NCBI RefSeq assembly: GCF_001667945.1
Contig: NZ_LZJK01000159.1
Coordinates: 1 to 64,000 of the forward strand
Direction of reading: 5' to 3'
DNA from: Mycolicibacter sinensis
Lineage (GTDB): Bacteria > Actinomycetota > Actinomycetes > Mycobacteriales > Mycobacteriaceae
Length of the DNA stretch: 64,000 nucleotides
The notes below the pieces were generated by a model that was not told the DNA's origin, searched no databases, and was given only the letters and a program-made list of their open reading frames with translations. The first letter of the stretch is position 1. The number at the start of each line of letters is the position of its first letter. The position numbers and the translations under genes are program-made. This document shows positions 40,986 to 49,522 of this stretch, piece by piece.

Positions 40986-41929
40986 CAAAACGTCGCGATC
41001 TCGTCGATCAGCCCCCAGCGCAGGGCGGTCGGTGCGTCGATGGTGCGGCCGGACAGGATCAGATACGCCGTGCGCCACCGTCCGATCCGGCGGGTGATGC
41101 TGACGGTGCCGCCGGCGCCCGGGATCAGCCCGAGGTTCAGCTCCGGCAGACCCAGCACCGTCTCGGGGTGGGCCCGCACCCGGCCGCAGAAGGCCGCCAT
41201 CTCCAGGCCGCTGCCCAGCACCTGGCCGTGGATCTCGGCGCGGCAGCGCTTGCCGAGCCGAGCGGTCAGCGCATCCAGCGCCAGCGCGGGGCTGTAGCGG
41301 GTGCGGGCCAGGTGCGCGCTGGGCACGTCGGTGAAGCCGCCGAACTCGGCGAGGTCACCGCCGCTGCAGAACGACCGCCCGGTCCCGCACAGCACCACCT
41401 CGTCGATCGAGGTGTCAGCGGTAGCGACGGCCAGCCCGTCGAGCAGCGCGGCGCGCATCGCGTTGGTGAAGGCGTTGTGCCGCTGCGGGCGGTTGAACCG
41501 CAGCCGCAACGTGTCGCCGTCCCGATCGATGACCACCGGGTCGCTGGTGTCGGGCGCGGTGGCCGGCCCCCGCTCGGCCAGCCAGCCGGCGAACTCCGGG
41601 CCGGCCTGCAGCACCGAGTAGGCCAGCGATTCGGTGACCACCCCGGCGCGTGCGGGCGCCGCCGGATCCACCGCGCGCAGCACGTCGTCGCAGATCGCCG
41701 CCGCATGCGGACGGCGCCGGCACCGATCGGCGAGGTCGGCCAGCGCCTCGGCCACCGATCCCACGGTGATCACCCGGTGATCCGTCGCATCGGTCTCCGA
41801 GAGGGTGAAGCTGGCACGCTGCAGCCAGTGTTCGGCGTGCGCGGTGTCGAAGCGGGTGCCCGTCGCGATGATGATCCCGGCGCCGGGCTCGGCGTCGGGT
41901 GGCGCCTGGAGGTCGACCACGCTGATCAT
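40985..41929 (-). CDS. Enoyl-CoA hydratase/isomerase with N-terminal extension
   Basis: A 314-residue protein. The crotonase domain starts near residue 130 with LRFNRPQRHNAF and includes SFCSGGDLAEFG and the oxyanion-hole HGQVLGSGLEMAAF and LIPGAGGT. The first 130 residues are an unusual extension with several acidic helices, not recognised. First gene of the leftward operon; the divergent acyl-CoA synthetase begins about 100 bases away. Confidence 0.85.
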   Translation of the reverse strand: MISVVDLQAPPDAEPGAGIIIATGTRFDTAHAEHWLQRASFTLSETDATDHRVITVGSVAEALADLADRCRRRPHAAAICDDVLRAVDPAAPARAGVVTESLAYSVLQAGPEFAGWLAERGPATAPDTSDPVVIDRDGDTLRLRFNRPQRHNAFTNAMRAALLDGLAVATADTSIDEVVLCGTGRSFCSGGDLAEFGGFTDVPSAHLARTRYSPALALDALTARLGKRCRAEIHGQVLGSGLEMAAFCGRVRAHPETVLGLPELNLGLIPGAGGTVSITRRIGRWRTAYLILSGRTIDAPTALRWGLIDEIATF

Positions 41930-41994
41930 GACGCACGTCAGCGTACCGAGGGCCGGGTGCGACCATGCTCCGCACGGTAGCGGAACTACCAGAA

Positions 41995-42015
41995 AATGAT
42001 AATGTCGTTCTCATT
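41995..42015. promoter_or_regulatory. Imperfect palindrome before the acyl-CoA synthetase
   Basis: The core GATAATGTCGTTCTC lies inside arms AATGA and TCATT. It resembles the perfect GAGAAT-AGC-ATTCTC palindrome at 52.7 kb (11 of 15 core bases). It lies nine bases upstream of the ATG and between divergent operons, so it may be an operator for one regulator. Confidence 0.45.
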
Positions 42016-42023
42016 CACGACGC

Positions 42024-43568
42024 ATGACGGGGAGCCGAGCGGTGAGCATTTCGTTGTTGCTGGAAATGGCGGTGTCCGCCGACCCGGACCGGGTCGCCGT
42101 GGTCTCGGAATCGGCCCGCTACACCACCGCGGAGCTCAACGCCCTCGCCGACGCCGGGGCCGGCGTGATCAACGAGACCGGCGCACGCAGTGTGGCCTAC
42201 GTCGGGATGGGTGGCGACATGCTGCCGCTGCTGCTGTTCTCCGCGGCGCGCGCCGGGCAGCCCTTCGCGCCGCTGAACTACCGGCTCAGCGGGCAGGCGC
42301 TGCGAGAGCTGATCGCCCGGCTGCCGCAACCGCTGGTCGTCGTCGACAAGGAGTACCTCGATCTGATCGGGGAGGTCGGCGACCTCGGCGGCGGCGGGAT
42401 CGATTCGGACACCTTCTGCGCGCGGGCCCGCACCACCGCACCCGCGGTGCAATGGCCGGATCCCGATGACGTGGCGGTCGTGTTGTTCACCTCCGGCACC
42501 ACCTCCGCACCGAAAGCCGTTGAGCTGACCCACAACAACCTGACCAGCTACGTAACCGGCACGGTGGAGTTCGGTTCCGCCGAACCCCAGGACGCCGCGC
42601 TGATCTGCGTTCCGCCGTATCACATCGCCGGCGTCGGAGCCGCGCTGAGCAACCTCTACGCCGGCCGCAAATCGGTGTATCTGCGCCGCTTCAGCGCCGC
42701 TGAATGGGTCCGGCTGGTCACGACCGAGGCGGTGACCACCGCGACCGTGGTGCCCACCATGCTCGAGCGCATCGTCTCGGAACTGGAAGCCCACCCCACC
42801 CCGCTGCCCACCCTGCGCAACCTGGCTTACGGCGGCTCCAAAGTGGCCCTGCCCCTGGTGCGCCGGGCGCTGGACCTGCTGCCCGAGGTCGGCTTCGTCA
42901 ACGCCTACGGGCTGACCGAGACCAGTTCGACAGTCGCGGTACTCACCCCCGAAGACCACCGCACCGCTTATGAATCCAGCGACGACGACGTCCGCAAGCG
43001 GTTGGGCTCGGTCGGGCGCCCGGTGCCCGGTATCGAGGTCGTCATCCGCGACGACGAAGGCCGGCCGGTTGCCGCCGGCGTACCCGGCGAGCTGTTCGTC
43101 CGGGGCGAGCAGGTCTCGGGCACCTACACCGGCATCGGATCGGTGCTCGACGCCGACGGCTGGTTCCCGACACGTGATCTGGCGGTGCTGGACAGCGAGG
43201 GCTACCTGTTCATCGTCGGCCGCTCCGACGACACCATCATCCGCGGCGGCGAGAACATCGCCCCCGCCGAGATCGAAGACGTGCTGGTGGAGCACCCCGA
43301 GGTTCGGGAGGTCGCGGTGGTCGGGGCCCCCGATCCGGAGTGGGGTCAGATCATCGTCGCGTGCGTGGTCCCGGCACCGGGTGCGGCGCCGCAACCCGAC
43401 GCGCTGCGCGAGTATGTTCGGCAACAGCTGCGCGGGTCCCGCACGCCGGACCGGATCGTCTTCCGGCCGGAGCTGCCGACTACCCCGACCGGCAAGGTGC
43501 TGCGCCGGGAACTCGTTTCTGAACTGACCGAAGCACTGCAAACCGTCCAAGCCGAAGGGGCGCAATGA
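42024..43568 (+). CDS. AMP-dependent acyl-CoA synthetase
   Basis: A 514-residue ANL enzyme. The P-loop is FTSGTTSAPKAVE, the adenylate motif is AYGLTETSS, and the C-terminal part has RGGENIAPAEIE and PTTPTGKVLRREL with the catalytic Lys. A GTG six codons in follows a GGGGAG and may be the real start. It activates a carboxylic acid as CoA ester, substrate unknown. It overlaps the next small gene. Confidence 0.9.
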   Translation: MTGSRAVSISLLLEMAVSADPDRVAVVSESARYTTAELNALADAGAGVINETGARSVAYVGMGGDMLPLLLFSAARAGQPFAPLNYRLSGQALRELIARLPQPLVVVDKEYLDLIGEVGDLGGGGIDSDTFCARARTTAPAVQWPDPDDVAVVLFTSGTTSAPKAVELTHNNLTSYVTGTVEFGSAEPQDAALICVPPYHIAGVGAALSNLYAGRKSVYLRRFSAAEWVRLVTTEAVTTATVVPTMLERIVSELEAHPTPLPTLRNLAYGGSKVALPLVRRALDLLPEVGFVNAYGLTETSSTVAVLTPEDHRTAYESSDDDVRKRLGSVGRPVPGIEVVIRDDEGRPVAAGVPGELFVRGEQVSGTYTGIGSVLDADGWFPTRDLAVLDSEGYLFIVGRSDDTIIRGGENIAPAEIEDVLVEHPEVREVAVVGAPDPEWGQIIVACVVPAPGAAPQPDALREYVRQQLRGSRTPDRIVFRPELPTTPTGKVLRRELVSELTEALQTVQAEGAQ

Positions 43569-43867
43569 TCAAGTCCGGTACCCGTCTGAAGAGTCAGGTG
43601 TGCGACACCCAGGTCATCGTGGTGAAGACCGCCGACAGCCTCGATGAGCTGCGTGCCGGCGGCGCCCCGATGGTGCCCTTGGAGGACAGCGCGGCCGGCG
43701 GCGCGACCCTGGACCCCGCCTTCGCCGGCGGCGCCGTGATGGGCAAGCGCTACGTCGACGACGCTGGCGCCGAGGTGCTGGTCACCAAGGCCGGCGCCGG
43801 GACGTTGAGCATCGGCACCGTGCCGATGACCATCAAGGAAGCCAAGCCGCTGCCGGCCAGCGACTGA
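43565..43867 (+). CDS. Small conserved protein coupled to acyl-CoA synthetase
   Basis: A 100-residue protein starting MIKSGTRLKS, overlapping the synthetase stop (ATGA). It has a Cys in QVCDTQVIVV and a beta-rich end. No membrane segment is present. The coupling suggests a role with the synthetase; no family is recognised. Confidence 0.7.
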   Translation: MIKSGTRLKSQVCDTQVIVVKTADSLDELRAGGAPMVPLEDSAAGGATLDPAFAGGAVMGKRYVDDAGAEVLVTKAGAGTLSIGTVPMTIKEAKPLPASD

Positions 43868-43885
43868 CCGGCAGCGCCGGCCCGC

Positions 43886-44395
43886 TCAGGCCTGCTCTGG
43901 TGCCGGCGGCCGGAAGAACACCACCAGCTGCCCGATTCCGCCGGCCAGGCCGAGCCCGGCCGCGATCAGCAGGCCGGTCCACCCGTCGCACCAGTTCTGC
44001 CCGAACAGCAGCTGGTCCAGGCTGAGCGGCCCGGCGCCGAGCATGGCGATGCCGACGGCGACGGTGGCCAGCACCAGGTTGTACTCCCAGCCGCTCTTGA
44101 CGATGAAGAAGCCGTTGCCGCGGTGCACCGTCCAGGCCGCCACCAACATCAGCGCGACGAAGCCCGCCGCGGGAATCGGCGTGAGCAGACCGGCGGCCAG
44201 GCCCAAGCCGGCGGCGATCTCGGTGCCGGCGGCCATCCGGGCGTGCAACGTGCCCGGCCGCATCCCGATGCTGTCGAACCAGCGTGCCGTGCCGGGGATC
44301 CGGCCCCCGGAGAAGATCTTGTTGTAGCCGTGTGCGGCCATGGTCAGGCCCAGGCAGAGCCGCACGATCAACAGTCCCACGCCGTAAGCGGTCAT
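43886..44395 (-). CDS. DoxX-family membrane protein
   Basis: A 169-residue protein with four membrane segments. The start MTAYGVGLLIVRLCLGLTMAAHGYNKIF and the later GTEIAAGLGLAAGLLTP are characteristic of DoxX/DoxD proteins. It is the last gene of a four-gene operon headed by a TetR regulator, overlapping the upstream stop. Function in mycobacteria is linked to redox and thiol stress in some members. Confidence 0.85.
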   Translation of the reverse strand: MTAYGVGLLIVRLCLGLTMAAHGYNKIFSGGRIPGTARWFDSIGMRPGTLHARMAAGTEIAAGLGLAAGLLTPIPAAGFVALMLVAAWTVHRGNGFFIVKSGWEYNLVLATVAVGIAMLGAGPLSLDQLLFGQNWCDGWTGLLIAAGLGLAGGIGQLVVFFRPPAPEQA

Positions 44396-45084
44396 CGAAT
44401 GGGTTCTCCTTCTGCTTGATCTTCTTGGTCGTCTTGCTGATCCGTCACGCGCATCACGTGCTGGAGCCGGCCGACGAAGACCGGCGGATAGACGCCGACG
44501 CCGGCCCGGGTGATCCATTCGGCGGCGAATTCGGGTTGGCTGATCCACCGCGCGGCGCCGGCTTCGTCCACCTCTTCGGAGGCCTCCTGCAGCATGAACA
44601 CTTCACGGGGATTGTCAAAAGCCTGGAATATCAGGATCTTCCGGATGCCTGCCGCGGTGAAATCTCTGGCGGTGGCATGGACGTGCGCGATCAGCGTCCC
44701 GGCGTCGACGACTTCGGCCACCGCCGCGACTACTACGCCCGGCGGTTCGGCGAGGCTCGCCGGCTCGGCCAGGTCGATCCGCTCCGCCAGCGCACCGGCG
44801 AAGACGGCCGGGATGTCGCTGACACCGACGGCGTCGAACCAGCCCATGAACGCCTCGTCGCGCAGCAGGTCGACCACCGGCTGCGCGGCGCGGATCGCCA
44901 TCACCGCCAGCACCCGGCCGGGATCGACAGACGAGGTGTAGATCAGGACGTGGCGCGCACCCAGGTGAGCCAGGCTGTCGCGGTGACGTTGCAACAGCGG
45001 CCAAACCCGGGCCGGATCCGGAACCCGGTAGTCCGTCACCAACACCAGGGAGCGCGACTGCGGCTCCGACACGTTCACGGTCAA
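44392..45084 (-). CDS. Internally duplicated protein of unknown function
   Basis: A 230-residue protein made of two similar halves (about residues 13-98 and 112-206). Each has a hydrophobic strand, a helix with LGARHVLIY or AGIRKILIF, and an end with IPAVFAG or YPPVFVG. The layout suggests a ferredoxin-like alpha/beta repeat. An acidic C-terminal tail follows. The stop overlaps the DoxX start. Confidence 0.65.
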   Translation of the reverse strand: MTVNVSEPQSRSLVLVTDYRVPDPARVWPLLQRHRDSLAHLGARHVLIYTSSVDPGRVLAVMAIRAAQPVVDLLRDEAFMGWFDAVGVSDIPAVFAGALAERIDLAEPASLAEPPGVVVAAVAEVVDAGTLIAHVHATARDFTAAGIRKILIFQAFDNPREVFMLQEASEEVDEAGAARWISQPEFAAEWITRAGVGVYPPVFVGRLQHVMRVTDQQDDQEDQAEGEPIR

Positions 45085-45100
45085 CGCGCGATAGCGCCCG

Positions 45101-45637
45101 TCAGCTGGCGGGGCTCAGGTCCGCAGCGACTGAGGTACATGCCGCCGGACCGCAGCGGAACGTCTCAATCTGGGCCGTTCCCGAACCGGTGGCCGCCGGG
45201 TCGACACCGGCCGCCCGCAACGCCTGGGCCTTGAAGGCGCGGGCCGCCGCGCTGAGCCGGTGCTGTCGGGTGTCGACGTCGCGATGCAGTTCGGCGGGCA
45301 CCGCTCCCCACAGCGTCACCTCGGTGCTGCTGTGCTCCAGCGCGTCGAGCACGCCCTGGCGCACTTGGGCGTGGCCGTCGAACATCTCGGCGCAGACGGC
45401 GATCGTCTGGGGGTGCGGCCACTGCTCCCACTGCTTGAGCACCGACGCCAGGTCCAACACCTGGGCCCCGAGGATCTGCAAGGGCCGGATGTCCTCCCGG
45501 TCGTCGAGGATCATCACGGTGACGTCCCACCCGGCCGTCGCGCGGTCGTAGAGCCAGCCGCCGGCGGCGGTCACCACGTCCAGCACGCCGCGGCCGACCA
45601 CGTCGAACCGGTAGCGCATGTCCGGATCGCTGCTCAC
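45101..45637 (-). CDS. Hypothetical protein coupled to TetR gene
   Basis: A 178-residue protein with a GTG start that overlaps the TetR stop (GTGA). It has VTVMILDDRED, a WEQWPHPQ segment, and two Cys near the C-terminus (FRCGPAAC). No membrane segments. It begins 20 residues before the first ATG of similar frame (MRYRFDVV). Function unknown. Confidence 0.65.
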   Translation of the reverse strand: MSSDPDMRYRFDVVGRGVLDVVTAAGGWLYDRATAGWDVTVMILDDREDIRPLQILGAQVLDLASVLKQWEQWPHPQTIAVCAEMFDGHAQVRQGVLDALEHSSTEVTLWGAVPAELHRDVDTRQHRLSAAARAFKAQALRAAGVDPAATGSGTAQIETFRCGPAACTSVAADLSPAS

Positions 45638-46248
45638 GGCTGCCCGTCCTTTACCGGCGGAGCGAAGTCGCGGGCCAGTGTTTCCGTGTACGCCGTGAAC
45701 ACCTCGTTCAGAGGTATTGAGGGGTCCAGAAGCCATGACATCTCCATTCCGTTGATAAAGGCGAGAATCTCGGCGGCCTTGATGCCCGCGTCGAAGTCGG
45801 TGCGGTAGCGGCCGGCGTCCTGGCCACGCCGGATCAGGTCGGCGACGATATCCACCGCGGCGCGGTAGCGCTTGAGCATCCGGTCGTGCAGCGGCGCCTC
45901 GGGCAGGACGTTCTCGGCGAGCAGCACGGTGAACGTTCCGACCAGTTCGGGTGCGCGGGCGAACCGCTCGGCCACCCGCTGGATCTCCTCGATGAGGTCG
46001 CCGCTTCGGTCGGCGTGGGTGTCGTCGTCGGCGTCGCGGGCGTCGAGCACCGCGTGCAGCAGCTGTTCCTTGGAGGAGAAGTGGTGCAGCAGGCCCGCCG
46101 CACTGACACCGGCGTTGCGGGCGATCTGCGCCAGGGAGGTGTTGCGCCAGCCGTTGCGCGCCAGCAGCCGTTCGGCGGCCAGCAGGATGCGCTGCCGGCG
46201 GTCCTCGCCTTTGGCGAGCAGTGTGGCGTACGGCCGTGGTGAGGTCAC
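45634..46248 (-). CDS. TetR-family transcriptional regulator
   Basis: A 204-residue regulator. The HTH reads TSLAQIARNAGVSAAGLLHHFSSKEQLL (about residues 33-60). The GTG at 46248 has an AAGGAG five bases upstream and is preferred over a GTG 11 codons earlier. A palindrome 16-47 bases upstream is a likely autoregulatory operator. It heads the leftward operon with the DoxX gene. Confidence 0.88.
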   Translation of the reverse strand: MTSPRPYATLLAKGEDRRQRILLAAERLLARNGWRNTSLAQIARNAGVSAAGLLHHFSSKEQLLHAVLDARDADDDTHADRSGDLIEEIQRVAERFARAPELVGTFTVLLAENVLPEAPLHDRMLKRYRAAVDIVADLIRRGQDAGRYRTDFDAGIKAAEILAFINGMEMSWLLDPSIPLNEVFTAYTETLARDFAPPVKDGQP

Positions 46249-46263
46249 CGGGCTCCTTCGATC

Positions 46264-46295
46264 AACCAACCAAGTGAACACACAGTAGGTTGGTT
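46264..46295. promoter_or_regulatory. AACCAACC-GGTTGGTT operator before TetR gene
   Basis: Perfect 8-bp inverted repeats AACCAACC and GGTTGGTT are separated by 16 bases. They lie just upstream of the TetR start, as expected for an autoregulatory TetR operator. Confidence 0.6.
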
Positions 46296-46353
46296 AGGGC
46301 GGTTGTGACAAGGGTCTCATCAAAGAAACTTTTTCGCTGACCTCACGCCCAGT

Positions 46354-46400
46354 GTGAAGCCGCGTTCACTCTCGCCGTCGAACGTGAAGCCACCTTCACG
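46354..46400. repeat. Two GTGAAG-type hairpins after an acyl-CoA dehydrogenase
   Basis: GTGAA-6-TTCAC (46354-46369) and CGTGAAG-4-CTTCACG (46383-46400) lie in the gap after the dehydrogenase stop. They could be a terminator pair or operators for the divergent gene. No T-run is present. Confidence 0.4.
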
Positions 46401-46409
46401 CTCGGCGGC

Positions 46410-47558
46410 CTATAACCCCAGCGACTTGGCGATGATCATCTTCATCACCTCGCTGGTCCCGGCATAAATCCGGGCCACCCGGGCATCGGTGTACAGCCGC
46501 GCGATCGGGTACTCCATCATGTAGCCGTAGCCGCCGAACAACTGCAGGCACCGGTCGATCACCCGGGCCTGCATCTCGGTGCAGAACAGCTTCACCCGCG
46601 CGGCATCGGCCGCCGACAGCTCGCCCTCGACGTGTTCGGCGACCGCCCGGTCCAGCATGCACTGGGCGGCCTCGATCTCGGTGGAGACCGCGGCCAGCTC
46701 GAACTTGGTGTTCTGGAACGACGCCACCGGTGACCCGAACACATTGCGGTTCTTGACGTAGTCGATGGTGGCGGCCAGCGCCGAGCGGGACTGGGCGACC
46801 GACCCCACGGCGACGGTGAGCCGTTCCTGCGCCAGGTTGTGGCCGAGATAGCTGAACGCCTCGCCCTCCTCGCCCAGCCGGTTGGCCACCGGCACCCGGA
46901 CGTCGGCGAAGGACAACTCGGCGGTGTCCTGCACCTTGCAGCCCATCTTGTCCAGCTCGCGGCCGCGGGTGAACCCGGGCATCCCGTCCTCGACCACCAG
47001 CAGCGTCAGCCCGCGGCGACGGTTGTCGGGGTCGGTGGAGGTGCGCGCCACCACGATCACCAGGTCGGCCTGGATGCCGCCGGTGATGAACGTCTTCGCG
47101 CCGTTGAGGACGTAGTCCTCGCCGTCTCGGACCGCGGTGGTGCGCATCCCGGCCAGATCCGATCCGGTGCCGGGTTCGGTCATCGCGATCGCCGTCAGCA
47201 GCCTGCCGGCCGCCAGCCCGGGGAACCAACGTGCCCGCTGCTCGTCGTTGGCGTAGTGCAGGAAGTACGGCAGGATCACCTCGAGCTGGGTGCGCACCGT
47301 GGAGAGCGTGACCAGAGCGCGCGCCGCCTCCTCCTGCAGCACCACGTTGTAGCGGTAATCGTCGATGCCCGCGCCGCCGTACTGCTCGGGGATCGCCATG
47401 CCCAGCATCCCCAGCGAGCCCAGGTGCTCGAAGACCGCGCGCGGCATCCGGCCGGCCTTCTCCCACTGCGGATACTCGGGCACCACGTGCTTTTCGACGA
47501 AGTCGCGGGCCAGCGCGCGGAACGCCTCGTGATCTTCGGTGAACAGCGTGCGCTGCAT
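46410..47558 (-). CDS. Acyl-CoA dehydrogenase
   Basis: A 382-residue flavoenzyme starting MQRTLFTEDH. Standard segments are AMTEPGTGSDLAG, NGAKTFITGG, and the C-terminal FGGYGYMMEYPIARLYTDAR, followed by AGTSEVMKMI. It introduces a trans-2,3 double bond in an acyl-CoA. It is the last of a run of leftward genes on this operon. Confidence 0.93.
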   Translation of the reverse strand: MQRTLFTEDHEAFRALARDFVEKHVVPEYPQWEKAGRMPRAVFEHLGSLGMLGMAIPEQYGGAGIDDYRYNVVLQEEAARALVTLSTVRTQLEVILPYFLHYANDEQRARWFPGLAAGRLLTAIAMTEPGTGSDLAGMRTTAVRDGEDYVLNGAKTFITGGIQADLVIVVARTSTDPDNRRRGLTLLVVEDGMPGFTRGRELDKMGCKVQDTAELSFADVRVPVANRLGEEGEAFSYLGHNLAQERLTVAVGSVAQSRSALAATIDYVKNRNVFGSPVASFQNTKFELAAVSTEIEAAQCMLDRAVAEHVEGELSAADAARVKLFCTEMQARVIDRCLQLFGGYGYMMEYPIARLYTDARVARIYAGTSEVMKMIIAKSLGL

Positions 47559-47569
47559 GAGTGTCTCCC

Positions 47570-48718
47570 CTACCCGACCAGCTCGACGATGGTGGCGTTG
47601 GCGGTTCCGCCGCCTTCGCACATCGTCTGCAATCCGTAGCGAATACCGTTGTCGCGCATGTGATGAATCATCCGGGTCATCAGCACCGCACCGGACGCAC
47701 CGAGTGGGTGGCCCAGGGCGATCGCCCCGCCGACCGGGTTGAGCCGCTTCTCATCGGCACCGGTCTCGGCCAACCAGGCCAGCGGCACCGGCGCGAACGC
47801 CTCGTTGACCTCGAACACGCCGACCTCGTCCAGGCGCAGCCCGGCCCGCTTCAACACCTTCTCGGTGGCGGGGATGGGCCCGGTGAGCATCAGCACCGGA
47901 TCGGCTCCGGTCACCGCGCCGGCGACGTAGCGCACCAGCGGCGTCAGTCCGCGTCGGGCGGCCTCGTCTTCGCTCATCACCAACAGCGCTGCGGCGCCGT
48001 CGGAGATCTGCGAGGAGTTCCCGGCGTGGATGACACCGTCGTCGGCGAATGCCGGCTTGAGCCCGGCCAGCCGCTCGACGGTGCTGCCCGGCCGCACCCC
48101 TTCGTCGGTGTCGACGACGGTGCCGTCGCCGGTGGTCACCGCCATGATCTGTTCGTCGAACATGCCGCTGCCGCGGGCGGCCGCCGCACGCTGATGCGAC
48201 TGCACCGAGTACTCATCCAGGCGTGCGCGGCCGAAACCCCAACGCTGCGCGATCATCTCCGCCGACAGGCCCTGGTTGAACGCGAAACCGTCATAGCGGG
48301 CAAGCGCTTTGGGCCCGTAGGGCTCCCCGGTGGCCCGGGCTGCCCCCAACGGCACCCGGCTCATCACCTCGACGCCGCCGGCGACGACGACATCTTGCTG
48401 CCCTGACATCACCGCCTGCACCGCGAAGTCCAGCGCCTGCTGGCTGGAGCCGCACGCCCGGTTGACCGTGGTGCCCGGGATGTGCTCAGGCCAACCCGCG
48501 GCCAGCACCGCGTAGCGCCCGATGTTGGAGGACTGGTCACCGACCTGCGACACACACCCCCACACCACGTCGTCGACAGCCTTGGGATCCACACCGGTGC
48601 GGCCCATCAGTTCGTTGAGCACCAGCGCGGACAGGTCCGCGGCGTGCATTTCGGCCAGGCCTCCGTTGCGCTTGCCGACTGGGGTGCGTACCGCCCCGAC
48701 GATCACCGTTGATCGCAT
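47570..48718 (-). CDS. Thiolase (acetyl-CoA acyltransferase)
   Basis: A 382-residue thiolase. Nucleophile Cys is in NRACGSSQQALDF, and GGAIALGHPLGASGA and CEGGGTANA supply the other catalytic residues. It probably performs the thiolytic step of the local pathway. Spaced 11 bases from the dehydrogenase. Confidence 0.93.
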   Translation of the reverse strand: MRSTVIVGAVRTPVGKRNGGLAEMHAADLSALVLNELMGRTGVDPKAVDDVVWGCVSQVGDQSSNIGRYAVLAAGWPEHIPGTTVNRACGSSQQALDFAVQAVMSGQQDVVVAGGVEVMSRVPLGAARATGEPYGPKALARYDGFAFNQGLSAEMIAQRWGFGRARLDEYSVQSHQRAAAARGSGMFDEQIMAVTTGDGTVVDTDEGVRPGSTVERLAGLKPAFADDGVIHAGNSSQISDGAAALLVMSEDEAARRGLTPLVRYVAGAVTGADPVLMLTGPIPATEKVLKRAGLRLDEVGVFEVNEAFAPVPLAWLAETGADEKRLNPVGGAIALGHPLGASGAVLMTRMIHHMRDNGIRYGLQTMCEGGGTANATIVELVG

Positions 48719-48733
48719 CTGAACTACTCCGAT

Positions 48734-49522
48734 CTACTTCGGCGGCCATCCGCCGGTGAAGCGCGGGCTGCGCTTCTCGGCGAAGGCCGCATAGGCTTCC
48801 GCGGCGTCGGTGCCCGCGAAATTGACTATCTGGGCGCGTGTTTCGTTGATCAGGGCGGCCGACAGGGTGGTATCGGCCCCTTGGTTGAGCAGCGCCTTGG
48901 TCTGCGCCAGCGCGCGCGGCGGGCCGGCCGCCAGCTGATCGGCGAGATCGTCGACGAAGGTCTCGATCTCGTCGGCGCCCACCACCCACGTCACGAGGTT
49001 CAACGCTTGGGCTTCGGTGGCATCGATGGTCTCGGCCAGCAGCGCCAGCCGCTTGGCCTGCTGCAGCCCGACGATCTTGGGCAGCAGCCACGACCCGCCG
49101 AGATCGATCGACAGTCCCCGTTTGGAGAAGATCTGGCAGAACCTCGATTCCGGCGTCGCGACCACCAGATCGCAGCCCAGGGCCAGATTCCAGCCGGCCC
49201 CCACCGCTACGCCGGTCACTTTCGCGATGGTGGGAATCGACAGCTCGTGCAGGGCCAGCGCGACGTCGGTGAGTCGTTGCAGCTTGCGCACCGGGTGGGT
49301 GTCATCACCGGTGCCGATGTCCGCGCCCGAGCAGAAGGCACCGCCGGCGCCGGTGATGACCAGGGTCCGTAGATCGCGGTCGTCGGCGGCGTCGCGCAGC
49401 GCGTCGCGCAGTTCCCGCCACAGCTGCGGGTTGATCGCGTTCTTGCGGGCGGGCCGGTTCAAGGTCAGCGTGCGCACGCCGTCGCGGTCGGTGCGCAGCA
49501 GGACGGAATCGTCGGCGGCCAT
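48734..49522 (-). CDS. Enoyl-CoA hydratase/isomerase
   Basis: A 262-residue crotonase. GAFCSGADIGTG and GVAVGAGWNLALGC mark the CoA and oxyanion segments, and the helix with KRGLSIDLGGSWLLP carries the usual catalytic region. Substrate unknown; one base overlap with the CoA-transferase upstream. Confidence 0.9.
   Translation of the reverse strand: MAADDSVLLRTDRDGVRTLTLNRPARKNAINPQLWRELRDALRDAADDRDLRTLVITGAGGAFCSGADIGTGDDTHPVRKLQRLTDVALALHELSIPTIAKVTGVAVGAGWNLALGCDLVVATPESRFCQIFSKRGLSIDLGGSWLLPKIVGLQQAKRLALLAETIDATEAQALNLVTWVVGADEIETFVDDLADQLAAGPPRALAQTKALLNQGADTTLSAALINETRAQIVNFAGTDAAEAYAAFAEKRSPRFTGGWPPK

Noticed and set aside
42015..43565. 516-codon frame antisense to the acyl-CoA synthetase
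   Set aside because: It covers the synthetase nearly exactly and shows no domain; composition is that of a shadow.
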